Assembly (NCBI RefSeq): GCF_900187995.1
Contig: NZ_FZNZ01000018.1
Coordinates: 17,477-81,476 of the forward strand
DNA: 64,000 nucleotides
From: Prevotella jejuni
GTDB taxonomy: Bacteria > Bacteroidota > Bacteroidia > Bacteroidales > Bacteroidaceae
Direction: 5' to 3'
Positions 1 through 7,510 of the stretch are shown one piece after another. The notes beneath the pieces were generated by a model. It ran no database searches, was not told where the DNA came from, and saw nothing but the letters and a program-made list of their open reading frames with translations. Every line of letters starts with the position of its first letter. The first letter of the stretch is position 1. Made by a program: the position numbers and the translations under genes.

Positions 1-364
1 CGGCTATAGGGACGTGCGACATCCAATCCGTACACACATAAACGAGGTTGACTGCTTGCTGTCGGCACATATCGACGTAAGCTGTCTCACCCCAAAAGAC
101 CATCGGACGAGGCTTCCCTAACTGCTCAACATGCTGTGCCACCTCCTCAGCCACCTCTCTTGAAACATCACAGACAGCAGCTATCCGAACCCCAGGGATA
201 TGACACCAGCGTGTAACTGCCATCCGTCCACGAGCGCCAACACCCACAAAAGCCACCTGCAAGAGGGGCATCGGGGGGAGTGTCAACGACAGAACATCAC
301 GCTGACCAACTGCCCGAGCTGGGATAAAGGTTTCTAACGGACAAGCAATAGACTTCACTTTCAT
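1..364 (-). CDS. Gfo/Idh/MocA-family oxidoreductase, N-terminal part (cut by window edge)
   Basis: The reverse strand is open from an ATG at 364 to the left edge, giving about 121 residues without a stop. The translation has a hydrophobic beta strand followed by GVGARG (around residues 41-46), then IAAVCDVS about 25 residues later. This is the Rossmann dinucleotide-binding fold of the Gfo/Idh/MocA oxidoreductases. GVGARGR close to the N-terminus, and the later NLVYVCTDWMSHVPIA stretch, resemble the NAD-dependent GH109 glycosidase branch common in Bacteroidota, but substrate specificity cannot be read from this fragment. A -7 box lies at 588-595 on the minus strand, leaving an untranslated leader of about 200 nt. 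The C-terminal two thirds lie outside the window. Confidence 0.8.
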   Translation of the reverse strand, partial: MKVKSIACPLETFIPARAVGQRDVLSLTLPPMPLLQVAFVGVGARGRMAVTRWCHIPGVRIAAVCDVSREVAEEVAQHVEQLGKPRPMVFWGETAYVDMCRQQAVNLVYVCTDWMSHVPIA

Positions 365-869
365 TGTTATTGTAGTTTTTATTCTGTGCCGACACACTTA
401 AAGCATGGGAAGATGTAGCCCTATGCTCTCTTCCCTTTCGAGTGGAACAGAGGCCTTACACAGCACTAACTCACTCCCCGAAGGTCTCCTATCCCCTATT
501 GCAGTCTGACGATAACAACCATAACCAGTCATAAAGCGGAGCTTAAATGGGAGGAAAGAGACCCTTCAAGTATATTGTCATGACTTGCAAAGATAGTCAA
601 TTATTATCGAAAATATTGTATGTCAACTGACTTTTGGAGATATTTATGTCAGCGCATAGACTGAGATTATTATTAAAACAACATTCGTTTGAACTGAAAG
701 ACACGACTGTAATAAATCGTCCTCACACCATTCAGCCTTCAAAACGTCCGTTTCCGATGAGAACACATGCCTGATAACCCCTGCTATCTATCTTTAATTC
801 ACGCTCACTTACGTATCTTTATAGAAAATGATTACCTTTGCAAAGTAGTTTAGAACAAATCACAACGAT
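365..869. other. Divergent intergenic region
   Basis: About 500 bases separate the oxidoreductase from the phosphatase. The region holds one -7 box in each direction: CAAAGATA at 588-595 (minus strand, reads TATCTTTG) and TACCTTTG at 833-840 (plus strand). I see no reading frame, tRNA or strong hairpin in it. Confidence 0.6.
833..840 (+). promoter_or_regulatory. -7 promoter element for the histidine phosphatase gene
   Basis: TACCTTTG matches the Bacteroidota TAnnTTTG box and lies 30 nt before the ATG at 870. No clear -33 box is visible at the expected distance. Confidence 0.55.
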
Positions 870-2165
870 ATGAAAAAACAGCTTATTTTGCTTTGTGCGT
901 TGGCCTTCTCCGCATCGCTACACGTCACAGCACAATCGTTTAAGAAGCAGGTTAGTGCTCATCCAGAGCTTTCTGCCAACAATTACCTTGCTTATCCGAC
1001 TCCTTCTGGTAAGCTGACACCTGCTCCGTCAGGCTATCTTCCGGTCTATCTCTCCCACTACGGCCGCCATGGCTCACGTTATCTCATCCATGCGCAGCAA
1101 TATCTCCGACCAATAGAGACGCTCGAGCGGGCTGATTCAGCAGGCGTTCTGACCAATGAAGGGAAAGATGTATTGAAGAAGTTACACCTCATGTATGCTG
1201 AATCCTACAAGCGATGGGGCGAGCTAACACCGTTGGGAGCACAGCAGCATCAGCAGATTGCGAGAAGAATGTATCGTCGTTTCCCATCCGTTTTCCGTGA
1301 TTCTGTGTGGGTAGATACCAAGTCTACGGATGTTATCCGCTGTATTCTGTCCATGGAAAACGAACTGCAAGAGCTGATTCGACATAATCCTCGCTTACGT
1401 ATTAGGCATGATGCGAGTGCACATGACATGTATTTCATGAATCAATCAGACAAGAAACTGTCTCATCAAAGGGATAGTAGTGCTGTAAAGAACACGATTG
1501 ACGAGTGGGGCAAACGCAATATCGACACCAAGCCTTTGATGGCTCGCCTCTTTAACGATAAGGAATACGTGGCCAAGAAGGTAGATGCAGGACAACTCGC
1601 CTTCGACCTCTTCAGTCTGGCAAGTATTGTTCAGAACTCAGAGATACGCCATTCGATCTCATTGTACAATCTCTTTACGTCGGATGAGTTATATCGTCTA
1701 TGGGAGCGAAGCAATGCTTGGTGGTATCTACGCTATGCCAGTGCACCACAAAGTGGAGGTAAGCAACCGTTCTCACAGCGCAATCTCTTGCGTAAGATTA
1801 TCACCGATGCCGACTCATGTCTGGCCCTACCTCACCCAGGTGCAACCCTTCGTTTCGGTCATGACACGATGGTTATGCCATTGACTTGTCTACTTAATCT
1901 TAATAACAACGACATTAGCGTATCGGATATAGATAGTCTCAACCTAAAAGGTTGGAGCTCTACTCGCATTGTCCCTATGGCTGCTAACATCCAGTTCGTG
2001 TTCTATAAGAACCCAAAGAAGCCTAATGCCGATGTCCTCGTGAAGGTTTTACTCAATGAGGAAGAGGCTACGCTGCCCCTTCCAAAGACCTCTACACCTT
2101 ATTACTATCGATGGAGTGACTTTAAGAAATACTATCTTGCAAAGCTAAACAGCTATCATGAATAA
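870..2165 (+). CDS. Secreted histidine-type phosphatase (MINPP/phytase-like)
   Basis: This 431-residue protein starts with a signal peptide (MKKQLILLCALAFSASLHVTAQ, cleavage near residue 22). The phosphohistidine motif RHGSR lies at about residues 66-70 in YLSHYGRHGSRY, and the catalytic proton-donor HD pair lies in GHDTMVMP near residue 330. Both are hallmarks of the histidine acid phosphatase (branch 2) family, which includes the bacterial MINPP inositol-phosphate phosphatases known from Bacteroides. The expected role is periplasmic or outer-membrane hydrolysis of phosphate monoesters such as inositol phosphates; the substrate is inferred from family only. The gene stands alone, with its own -7 box and a non-coding repeat downstream. 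Confidence 0.85.
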   Translation: MKKQLILLCALAFSASLHVTAQSFKKQVSAHPELSANNYLAYPTPSGKLTPAPSGYLPVYLSHYGRHGSRYLIHAQQYLRPIETLERADSAGVLTNEGKDVLKKLHLMYAESYKRWGELTPLGAQQHQQIARRMYRRFPSVFRDSVWVDTKSTDVIRCILSMENELQELIRHNPRLRIRHDASAHDMYFMNQSDKKLSHQRDSSAVKNTIDEWGKRNIDTKPLMARLFNDKEYVAKKVDAGQLAFDLFSLASIVQNSEIRHSISLYNLFTSDELYRLWERSNAWWYLRYASAPQSGGKQPFSQRNLLRKIITDADSCLALPHPGATLRFGHDTMVMPLTCLLNLNNNDISVSDIDSLNLKGWSSTRIVPMAANIQFVFYKNPKKPNADVLVKVLLNEEEATLPLPKTSTPYYYRWSDFKKYYLAKLNSYHE

Positions 2166-2264
2166 AGGGCTACACGCTCTTCTACCTAACAGCTGGTGGT
2201 GGGTACTTCCCGTCACCAGCTGTTTTCTTCCCCTACTCCATTCCTTTTTACTCTTCAACGCCCT

Positions 2265-2519
2265 GACCGTTTGTCAATAATTTTCGCCCTTCTTAAATCC
2301 AACACATGCCCCTCATGGGTTAAGAAGACGCCCTTCTACAGTCAAGAACATGCCCTTCTTGCACATTGAAGAGGCCCTTCTTGATGCAAGAAAGGCCTCT
2401 TCTTTAACACTAAACATAACCTCTTGATTTATTGAATGTTATAGACTCGATTATAGAAGATATCATACCCCTATCTTGAGAGTATTCAGTTAGATAAAAC
2501 GTAACGATTTTTCATAATC
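2265..2519 (+). repeat. GCCCTTCTTGCA interspersed repeat, copy 1
   Basis: A non-coding stretch with repeated CGCCCTTCT, CATGCCCTTCTTGCA and GATGCAAGAA blocks that ends in GTAACGATTTTTCATAATC. It aligns by eye along its whole length with 26164-26419 (same strand) and with the reverse complement of 38391-38602. Function unknown. Confidence 0.65.
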
Positions 2520-2670
2520 TTACTAAGCCTACTGAAAAGAGAAGAAACTGCTACCCATGAAAGTGTTTAGAAATTTAGTTAACCCTAAAAAAATACTTGA
2601 AACAACCACTCGATACGTTGGATAGACTAAAGAAAAACCTTAGAAAAATACAAGTACATGACCATTAAGT

Positions 2671-2782
2671 TTATACCCAATGGGGTATAATTGCGTTAAA
2701 TAAGTATAAGATTATACCCGTTAGGGATGTTCTATGCTCTTTTTCATATTTTTTTCGTATATTTGTACCCGATAAGGTATAA
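2671..2782 (+). promoter_or_regulatory. hipBST promoter with three palindromic operators
   Basis: Three related palindromes of the form TATACCC-n-GGGTATA lie upstream of hipB: TTATACCCAATGGGGTATAA at 2671-2690 (near perfect), TTATACCCGTTAGGGAT at about 2712-2728, and TACCCGATAAGGTATAA at 2766-2782. A -7 box TATATTTG at 2758-2765 abuts the third palindrome, so a repressor bound there would block the start of transcription. Autorepression by the downstream HTH protein is inferred from how hip operons usually work. Confidence 0.75.
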
Positions 2783-2787
2783 TCAAA

Positions 2788-3024
2788 ATGGAGAATAATC
2801 AATTATCAACCACACTAAAGCAGCTGCGCAAAGAGTATCATCTTACGCAAGAGGATATGGCTTTCAAGGCTGGAGTAGGTCTACGCTTTGTCCGCGAAAT
2901 GGAGCAAGGAAAAGCTACATTACGTATGGACAAGGTGAATCAAGTGCTTCTACTGTTCAACCTACAATTAGCCCCTGTACCCATTCCAAGGGAAGAACCA
3001 CCATTATTATATTCATCGAAATGA
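2788..3024 (+). CDS. hipB: HipB-like helix-turn-helix antitoxin/repressor
   Basis: This 78-residue protein carries a Cro/C1-type helix-turn-helix (LKQLRKEYHLTQEDMAFKAG through VREMEQGKA, about residues 10-45), typical of HipB DNA-binding antitoxins. It is the first gene of a tight three-gene operon: its TGA overlaps the ATG of the next gene (ATGA at 3021-3024). The three palindromes just upstream are its likely operators. The C-terminus (PVPIPREEPP) is a short proline-rich tail. The HTH assignment is firm; the HipB name rests on the neighbouring HipA-type genes. Confidence 0.85.
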   Translation: MENNQLSTTLKQLRKEYHLTQEDMAFKAGVGLRFVREMEQGKATLRMDKVNQVLLLFNLQLAPVPIPREEPPLLYSSK

Positions 3025-3356
3025 GACAAGGACAGGTATTTGTTAAGAATCAATTGGCGGGTATCATAACGGAAGATGAGACTGGTTACGGCTTCACTTA
3101 CGCACAAGCATACTTAGATAGTGACCATCCCACACCTGTTAGCCTTACCTTGCCATTAAGCAAGAAGGACTATCACAGCAATGTTCTATTTTCCTTCTTT
3201 GATGGTCTCATACCCGAAGGCTGGATGCTGAACATTGCTGAACGGAACTGGAAAATCAATCGACATGACCGCATGGGATTACTACTCTCATGCTGTCGTG
3301 ATTGTATAGGTGATATTAGTATTGTCCCCATTGAACAAAAAGAAACGGAAAGATGA
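3021..3356 (+). CDS. hipS: HipS-like protein (HipA N-terminal subdomain 1 as a separate gene)
   Basis: A 111-residue protein corresponding to the N-terminal subdomain of HipA kinases. It has the typical run TLPLSK, FSFFDGLIPEGWML, IAERNWKIN and DRMGLLLSCCRDCIGDISI. In classic two-gene systems this part is fused to the kinase; here it is a free-standing gene overlapping both neighbours by 4 nt (ATGA at 3021 and at 3353). That matches the tripartite HipBST arrangement described in enteropathogenic E. coli, where HipS is the antitoxin that neutralises the HipT kinase. Antitoxin function here is inferred from that parallel; the fold assignment is clear from sequence. Confidence 0.85.
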   Translation: MRQGQVFVKNQLAGIITEDETGYGFTYAQAYLDSDHPTPVSLTLPLSKKDYHSNVLFSFFDGLIPEGWMLNIAERNWKINRHDRMGLLLSCCRDCIGDISIVPIEQKETER

Positions 3357-4300
3357 AACGATGTTTGTGCTGTTATAGACCCTTGCATGCAGGAGAAATA
3401 GACTATCACCCACAATGTGCAAAGAAGATATTTGGCTCTCCCACAGCGCCAGTATTACCATATACACGTAAGGACATCAACGACTTAGCGCAGGTAATCG
3501 TTGCTAATAGCACCACTGTGACAGGTGTACAATCAAAGTTATCAATAGACCTTCAACAGGATAATACAGGTGGGCCTCAACGCTTAACAACAGTGGGCTT
3601 GATGGGGCGCTATATCCTTAAACCACAAACAGAACGTTTTGAACGACTGCCCGAAATAGAAGACCTCTCTATGCACTTGGCTGAGATTGCAAAAATACCG
3701 ACCGTCCCTCATGCGCTCATTCGCTTTGTTGATGGCGAATTGAATTACATCACACGGCGAATAGATAGGACAGACGATGGGCAGAAACTACCTATGGAAG
3801 ACATGTGTCAATTGAGCGGTAAGCTCACAGAACAGAAATATCAAGGTAGCTATGAGTTGATTGCAAAAATCATAGAACAGTATTCAAGTTTACCGCAATT
3901 GGATAAGATAAACTATTGGCAACAGGTCGTCTTCTCATGGATTATTGGTAATGCTGATATGCACTTAAAGAACTTCTCCTTGTATAGTCCACGCACAGAT
4001 CATTACGTTCTCAGCCCTACATACGACCAAGTGTCTACTAAGATTGTTATGCCAGAAGACACGGAAGAAATGGCATTAAGCCTCAACGGATTCAAAAAGA
4101 AACTACTTGTTTATGACTTTAGAGAGGCGATGTATTCCACAGACATTACTAAGGTAGTGACAAATAGGATACTGTCTGACTTCTCAAAGTTTAGAGATAA
4201 GTGGTTTACTTGTATAGATTCTTCATTCATAAGTGACGATCAGAAACAGAGCTATAAAGCTCTTATCGATAGTCGATTAGATGTATTAGCATGGGAATAA
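3353..4300 (+). CDS. hipT: HipT/HipA-type serine-threonine kinase toxin
   Basis: A 315-residue HipA-family kinase lacking the usual N-terminal subdomain, which is supplied by the preceding gene. The glycine-rich loop is at residues 53-62 (STTVTGVQSK, with Ser/Thr at 53, 54, 55 and 57 as possible autophosphorylation sites). The catalytic loop GNADMHLKN is at 199-207 (Asp202), and the metal-binding Asp225 is in TYDQ. Family members phosphorylate aminoacyl-tRNA synthetases (GltX for HipA, TrpS for HipT) and stop growth; the target here is unknown. The N-terminus has Cys4-x2-Cys7 and His19-x2-Cys22, a possible small zinc site. All catalytic residues are present, so the kinase looks intact. Confidence 0.85.
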   Translation: MKRCLCCYRPLHAGEIDYHPQCAKKIFGSPTAPVLPYTRKDINDLAQVIVANSTTVTGVQSKLSIDLQQDNTGGPQRLTTVGLMGRYILKPQTERFERLPEIEDLSMHLAEIAKIPTVPHALIRFVDGELNYITRRIDRTDDGQKLPMEDMCQLSGKLTEQKYQGSYELIAKIIEQYSSLPQLDKINYWQQVVFSWIIGNADMHLKNFSLYSPRTDHYVLSPTYDQVSTKIVMPEDTEEMALSLNGFKKKLLVYDFREAMYSTDITKVVTNRILSDFSKFRDKWFTCIDSSFISDDQKQSYKALIDSRLDVLAWE

Positions 4301-4395
4301 CTGCTCCTTTGTACATAAAGTAGAAATATTCACAAAGCTTTTGAAATAGCTACTGACACAATCTGGACACACTATAAGAAAAGAGGAAATCATTA

Positions 4396-4480
4396 TTTGC
4401 TGTCATTCCTATCATTGCTTTTGCATTAAAAAAGTATTGTGCACCAACGAGTTAACGCAAATGTTAAAAATGACAGCAAA
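4396..4480 (+). repeat. 85-bp element with inverted ends, copy 1
   Basis: The element begins TTTGCTGTCAT and ends ATGACAGCAAA, an 11-bp perfect inverted repeat. Inside is CAACGAGTTAACGCAAATGTTAAA. A second copy, in the other orientation, sits at 38033-38116 with the same ends and the same ACGAGTTAGCG-ATGTTAAA core. It encodes no protein and looks like a miniature mobile element or an exported-hairpin type repeat. Confidence 0.6.
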
Positions 4481-4541
4481 TAAAAACAAAACTAAATCAG
4501 GGATTTATCATGTCTTATAGAGAGTTTTTATTTTAGGTAAA

Positions 4542-5567
4542 TCACTTTGCTTTGTCCACAACTTTCAATAGGTCGCGCCCCCGTACATGCTTATTTGCAA
4601 ATAGACGAATGATATTCTGGAAAGGAACTGGCATCTGTGCAAAGTCACTATTATCACAGTCAAAGACAGAACGCCTATTTACCTCAAGCCATACACATAC
4701 ATCTCCTTGTCCATAATGTTCAACGTCTCCATCATAATTTATAGATGCCTCTGGATGCTGATGGATGAAAGCAACAATACTATCATTCGTCTCCGGAGAC
4801 AACTTAAAACTTATTTTATTCTTAAAATCAATCCCATCGTCGTCTATACTCATTATCCGTGTCCGTGTGTTATATTCGAACTCATAGTTTGGAAGAGAGC
4901 TTCCGTAACAGAGTAAATGACAATCAAGAATATAGTTTCGTTCCTTCATCAGATAAGACTTACGTAGGTTTAGAATTTCCTTCTGATGCCGCTTATATAA
5001 TAAGGAGTCGGTAACAAAAAGGCTATAAGCCTTCATTCCTCGATCTTCATCAAGCTTATTATCCGACCATGCAATCAGTACTCCCCACTGATCATAGAAC
5101 TTCCATTGTGCAGAATCAGGGATTAGTGGTGAATCTCTGAGGCGTCCTTTAGACCTTACTTTATTTACTATTCCTCCCCTATCACATACGAAGAAGGAGC
5201 CAACGGAGGCATAACCATCTGTGATAATATGGTTCTTATCCTCATACCACACAGTTTTTGGAGCTTCAATAGTGAACAAAAGCAGACCGATAAACCAAAC
5301 CACAAACACAATCCCACTAATGAGGATTATCGCTAAGACACCTAATATCTCATTATAGTTAAAGGTCTTCTTGATGACTCTCACTATAGGATAAAGCCAT
5401 ATAGGAAGGGTGCAGAGCATGCCATAATACAATATGCTGTCTAAGACAACATTGAGCTGCAAGTCATCAGACAGGCACATGTGCAATATCCACCAACTGA
5501 AGCACAGTAGAATGTGAAGTAAGAAGATGGAATATACAATCCGCTTAGTTGTCATAACAATCAGCAT
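4542..5567 (-). CDS. Membrane protein of unknown function
   Basis: A 341-residue protein whose first third is hydrophobic. Segments near residues 10-32, 42-65 and 75-100 look membrane-spanning (IVYSIFLLHILLCFSWWIL; ILYYGMLCTLPIWLYPI; ILGVLAIILISGIVFVVWFI). The remaining roughly 240 residues are soluble and rich in aspartate, tyrosine and tryptophan. I do not recognise a family and see no catalytic motif. The start could be the Met at 5567 or at 5555 (MTTKR), the latter with a more typical charged N-terminus. The gene is 26 bp from queF on the same strand and could be cotranscribed after it, but no functional link is evident. Confidence 0.65.
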   Translation of the reverse strand: MLIVMTTKRIVYSIFLLHILLCFSWWILHMCLSDDLQLNVVLDSILYYGMLCTLPIWLYPIVRVIKKTFNYNEILGVLAIILISGIVFVVWFIGLLLFTIEAPKTVWYEDKNHIITDGYASVGSFFVCDRGGIVNKVRSKGRLRDSPLIPDSAQWKFYDQWGVLIAWSDNKLDEDRGMKAYSLFVTDSLLYKRHQKEILNLRKSYLMKERNYILDCHLLCYGSSLPNYEFEYNTRTRIMSIDDDGIDFKNKISFKLSPETNDSIVAFIHQHPEASINYDGDVEHYGQGDVCVWLEVNRRSVFDCDNSDFAQMPVPFQNIIRLFANKHVRGRDLLKVVDKAK

Positions 5568-5593
5568 TTGTTACGAACAAGGAATATACTCCC

Positions 5594-6049
5594 TTATTCG
5601 TGCGTGATGAACCGTTGTTCGGCTAACTGCTCATACTTCGTACCCTTACGACCATAGTTAGCGTATGGATAGATGCTGATACCCCCACGAGGAGTGAAGA
5701 TTCCTGTCACCTCGATGTACTTAGGATCCATCAACTTGATGAGGTCCTTCATAATAGTATTCACACAGTCTTCATGGAAATCACCATGATTACGGAAGCT
5801 AAAAAGATAGAGTTTAAGACTCTTACTCTCAACCATTCGCTCGTCAGGGACGTATGAGATACGTATCTCAGCAAAGTCGGGTTGTCCCGTAATAGGGCAC
5901 AGACTCGTGAACTCAGGACAGTTGAAACGCACCCAATAGTCATTCTCTGGATGCTTGTTCATAAACGTCTCCAACACCTCTGGCGCATAATCCATTCTGT
6001 ATTGGGTTGCAGAACCTAACGACTGCAAGCCCTCTTCGTTTCTTTCCAT
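5594..6049 (-). CDS. queF: NADPH-dependent preQ0 reductase QueF
   Basis: QueF reduces the nitrile of 7-cyano-7-deazaguanine (preQ0) to 7-aminomethyl-7-deazaguanine (preQ1) in queuosine biosynthesis. The 151-residue protein is the short unimodular form. It shows the active-site motif [14 protein letters not shown] with nucleophile Cys51 and Asp58, the signature ESKSLKLY at 74-81, and FHED at 91-94 with the nitrile-binding Glu93. A -7 box (CAAAGGTA on the plus strand, 6073-6080) lies just upstream. A queuosine-precursor transporter on the same strand lies about 0.7 kb away, separated from queF by a terminator and a broken AraC gene. Confidence 0.93.
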   Translation of the reverse strand: MERNEEGLQSLGSATQYRMDYAPEVLETFMNKHPENDYWVRFNCPEFTSLCPITGQPDFAEIRISYVPDERMVESKSLKLYLFSFRNHGDFHEDCVNTIMKDLIKLMDPKYIEVTGIFTPRGGISIYPYANYGRKGTKYEQLAEQRFITHE

Positions 6050-6135
6050 AATCGTTTATATTGTTTTACTTGCAAAGGTAATACATTGTTAGTAAACTAC
6101 AAACACCTTCACAAGATATTACCAAAGAAGCAGAC

Positions 6136-6348
6136 CTACCTCTCCTTTTGTTGTCTCCGATATTCAAGAGGACTGCAACCCAGCCGATTGCGCACGTACT
6201 TCCCAAAGAAGCTTGTGTTAGGGAAGCCTAATAAGTTACTAATCTCCTTCACACTCATATCCGTTGTGCGTAGGTAGTTGCTGATAGCAGGTCGACTAAA
6301 AAGCCTACAAAGAACCTTGCACTTGAAATTCAACAAGCTTACGACCAT
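6136..6348 (-). pseudogene. Remnant of an AraC-family regulator (C-terminal HTH only)
   Basis: Seventy residues are open. From about residue 20 onward they match the second helix-turn-helix of AraC regulators: AISNYLRTTDMSVKEISNLL, GFPNTSFFGKYVRN and GCSPLEYRRQQ. AraC proteins need two such helices and are normally about 280 residues. No matching upstream half is recognisable in the minus strand up to 6650, so this is probably a decayed fragment rather than a working regulator. The first 20 residues do not fit the family. Confidence 0.6.
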
Positions 6349-6655
6349 TAGAACTAACGCCTGTTAGAGCAGTTTCTGACGTACAGGACTACTCTCACAC
6401 ATTGACATCTTATATGAAAGTCGGTAATGTAGAACTAAAAGTAATCGTCTTATCAACTTTAAGAAAGTAAGTAAACAATGAGAAAAGACATACTATTATT
6501 TCACTCGCTCATAATGAGTCTCACCGCAAACACGCAACAGAAATTCACTTTTTAGTAGGTTAAAGAGTGTACTATGATACATACTATCTGTATTTGAACT
6601 ACTAACAACACTATTTTCCAAGCTTCAAAATGACTTTTAAGCTAATGAACTACGA
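6349..6655. other. Intergenic region with no recognisable feature
   Basis: AT-rich sequence between the AraC fragment and the transporter terminator. I looked for the missing AraC half on the minus strand and did not find it, and I see no RNA gene or repeat. Confidence 0.5.
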
Positions 6656-6695
6656 AAAAAGGGGATGTGTCTTCTCATTGACACATCCCCTTTCT
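6656..6695 (-). terminator. Terminator of the queuosine-precursor transporter gene
   Basis: A 10-bp stem GGGGATGTGT / ACACATCCCC (about 6661-6690) is flanked by T runs in both directions. On the minus strand it is followed by six T residues, just after the transporter stop codon. Confidence 0.8.
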
Positions 6696-6714
6696 TTCGC
6701 CTATCCACTTATGT

Positions 6715-7407
6715 TTATTGCAAAGAGAAAATCTTCCAGATGCTATAATTCACACCGTTGTCATAAACATCTTCGCCTTCATGTTGCTTTAACTTCTTTA
6801 CTACACGGATAGTGATAGGCAAGGCTATTACCTCATAAAGCGTCTTTAACACTACCTGCCAAAGCATTAGTTTTGGCAATTCAGGGGTAGGAACTACGCC
6901 ACCCAACGCCAAAGGGAAAAAGATGAGAGAGTCAAGGCTCTCACCTGCAATGGTACTCAAGATGGCACGCCATGAGAAATGACGACCTCCATCACGTAGT
7001 TTCATCTTACTCATTACGTAGGCATTAGCGAATGACCCTACGATGAAAGCTACGAAAGAGGCTGCTGCCACACGTGGAGCAAGGCCAAAGATAGCATGGA
7101 AGCCAGCTTCATTTGTCCAATAAGGTGCACCCGGTATCCAGTCGCATAATGCTCCCATCGCCACGAAAAAGAAGTTCATTGCAAAGCCCGTCCATATCAA
7201 CAGACGTGCTTTTTGGAATCCCCATACCTCACAAACACAGTCGTTGATGATGTAAGAGATGGGGAAAACGATGAGTCCACCCGTCAATGAGATACCTAAT
7301 ACAGAGATTTGCTTTGTCTCGAGCGTGTTTGCTGCAATAAGGCAAACGCAGAAGAGGATGCTGAAAAGCATAAACAGCACACTCACTTGTTGTTTACTTT
7401 TTGTCAT
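6715..7407 (-). CDS. yhhQ: Queuosine precursor transporter (YhhQ/VUT family)
   Basis: A 230-residue integral membrane protein with about six hydrophobic segments. It shows the YhhQ/VUT signature region: ISLTGGLIVFPISYIINDCV and CEVWGFQKARLLIWTGF near the N-terminus, and SFANAYVMSKMK and GESLDSLIFFPLAL in the middle. These proteins import preQ0/preQ1 (queuosine precursors) across the inner membrane. Two things support that role: queF is a near neighbour on the same strand, and a preQ1-I riboswitch directly precedes the start codon (7411-7447). Together these suggest control by cellular preQ1. A -7 box at 7463-7470 would start the transcript just before the aptamer. Confidence 0.92.
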   Translation of the reverse strand: MTKSKQQVSVLFMLFSILFCVCLIAANTLETKQISVLGISLTGGLIVFPISYIINDCVCEVWGFQKARLLIWTGFAMNFFFVAMGALCDWIPGAPYWTNEAGFHAIFGLAPRVAAASFVAFIVGSFANAYVMSKMKLRDGGRHFSWRAILSTIAGESLDSLIFFPLALGGVVPTPELPKLMLWQVVLKTLYEVIALPITIRVVKKLKQHEGEDVYDNGVNYSIWKIFSLQ

Positions 7408-7410
7408 TGT

Positions 7411-7447
7411 CTTGTTTTGTTAAAGGGGGTTGAGCAAGTACCCCTAT
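7411..7447 (-). promoter_or_regulatory. preQ1-I riboswitch controlling the queuosine-precursor transporter
   Basis: Read 5'-3' on the minus strand, the leader has a GGGG/CCCC stem (P1), the preQ1-facing AAC before the 3' strand, a loop holding CUUG, an A-rich linker UUUAACAAAA, and CAAG. The loop CUUG is perfectly complementary to the tail CAAG, giving the H-type pseudoknot of class I preQ1 riboswitches. The tail UUAACAAAACAAG is identical to that of the well-studied Thermoanaerobacter tengcongensis aptamer. The pseudoknot ends 3 nt before the AUG, so ligand binding should block translation initiation; no terminator follows. Confidence 0.87.
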
Positions 7448-7462
7448 TCAATTAAGTGGCTG

Positions 7463-7470
7463 CAAAGGTA
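7463..7470 (-). promoter_or_regulatory. -7 box of the transporter/riboswitch transcript
   Basis: CAAAGGTA on the plus strand reads TACCTTTG on the minus strand. Transcription would start around 7455, a few bases before the aptamer, which fits the riboswitch assignment. Confidence 0.65.
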
Positions 7471-7510
7471 CACATTAATATTGAAATAACTCTAAATAAT
7501 ACAAGAAAAG

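Noticed and set aside
6061..6090. A preQ1 riboswitch in front of queF as well
   Set aside because: The leader is only a short AT-rich stretch; no P1 stem or A-rich tail is visible.
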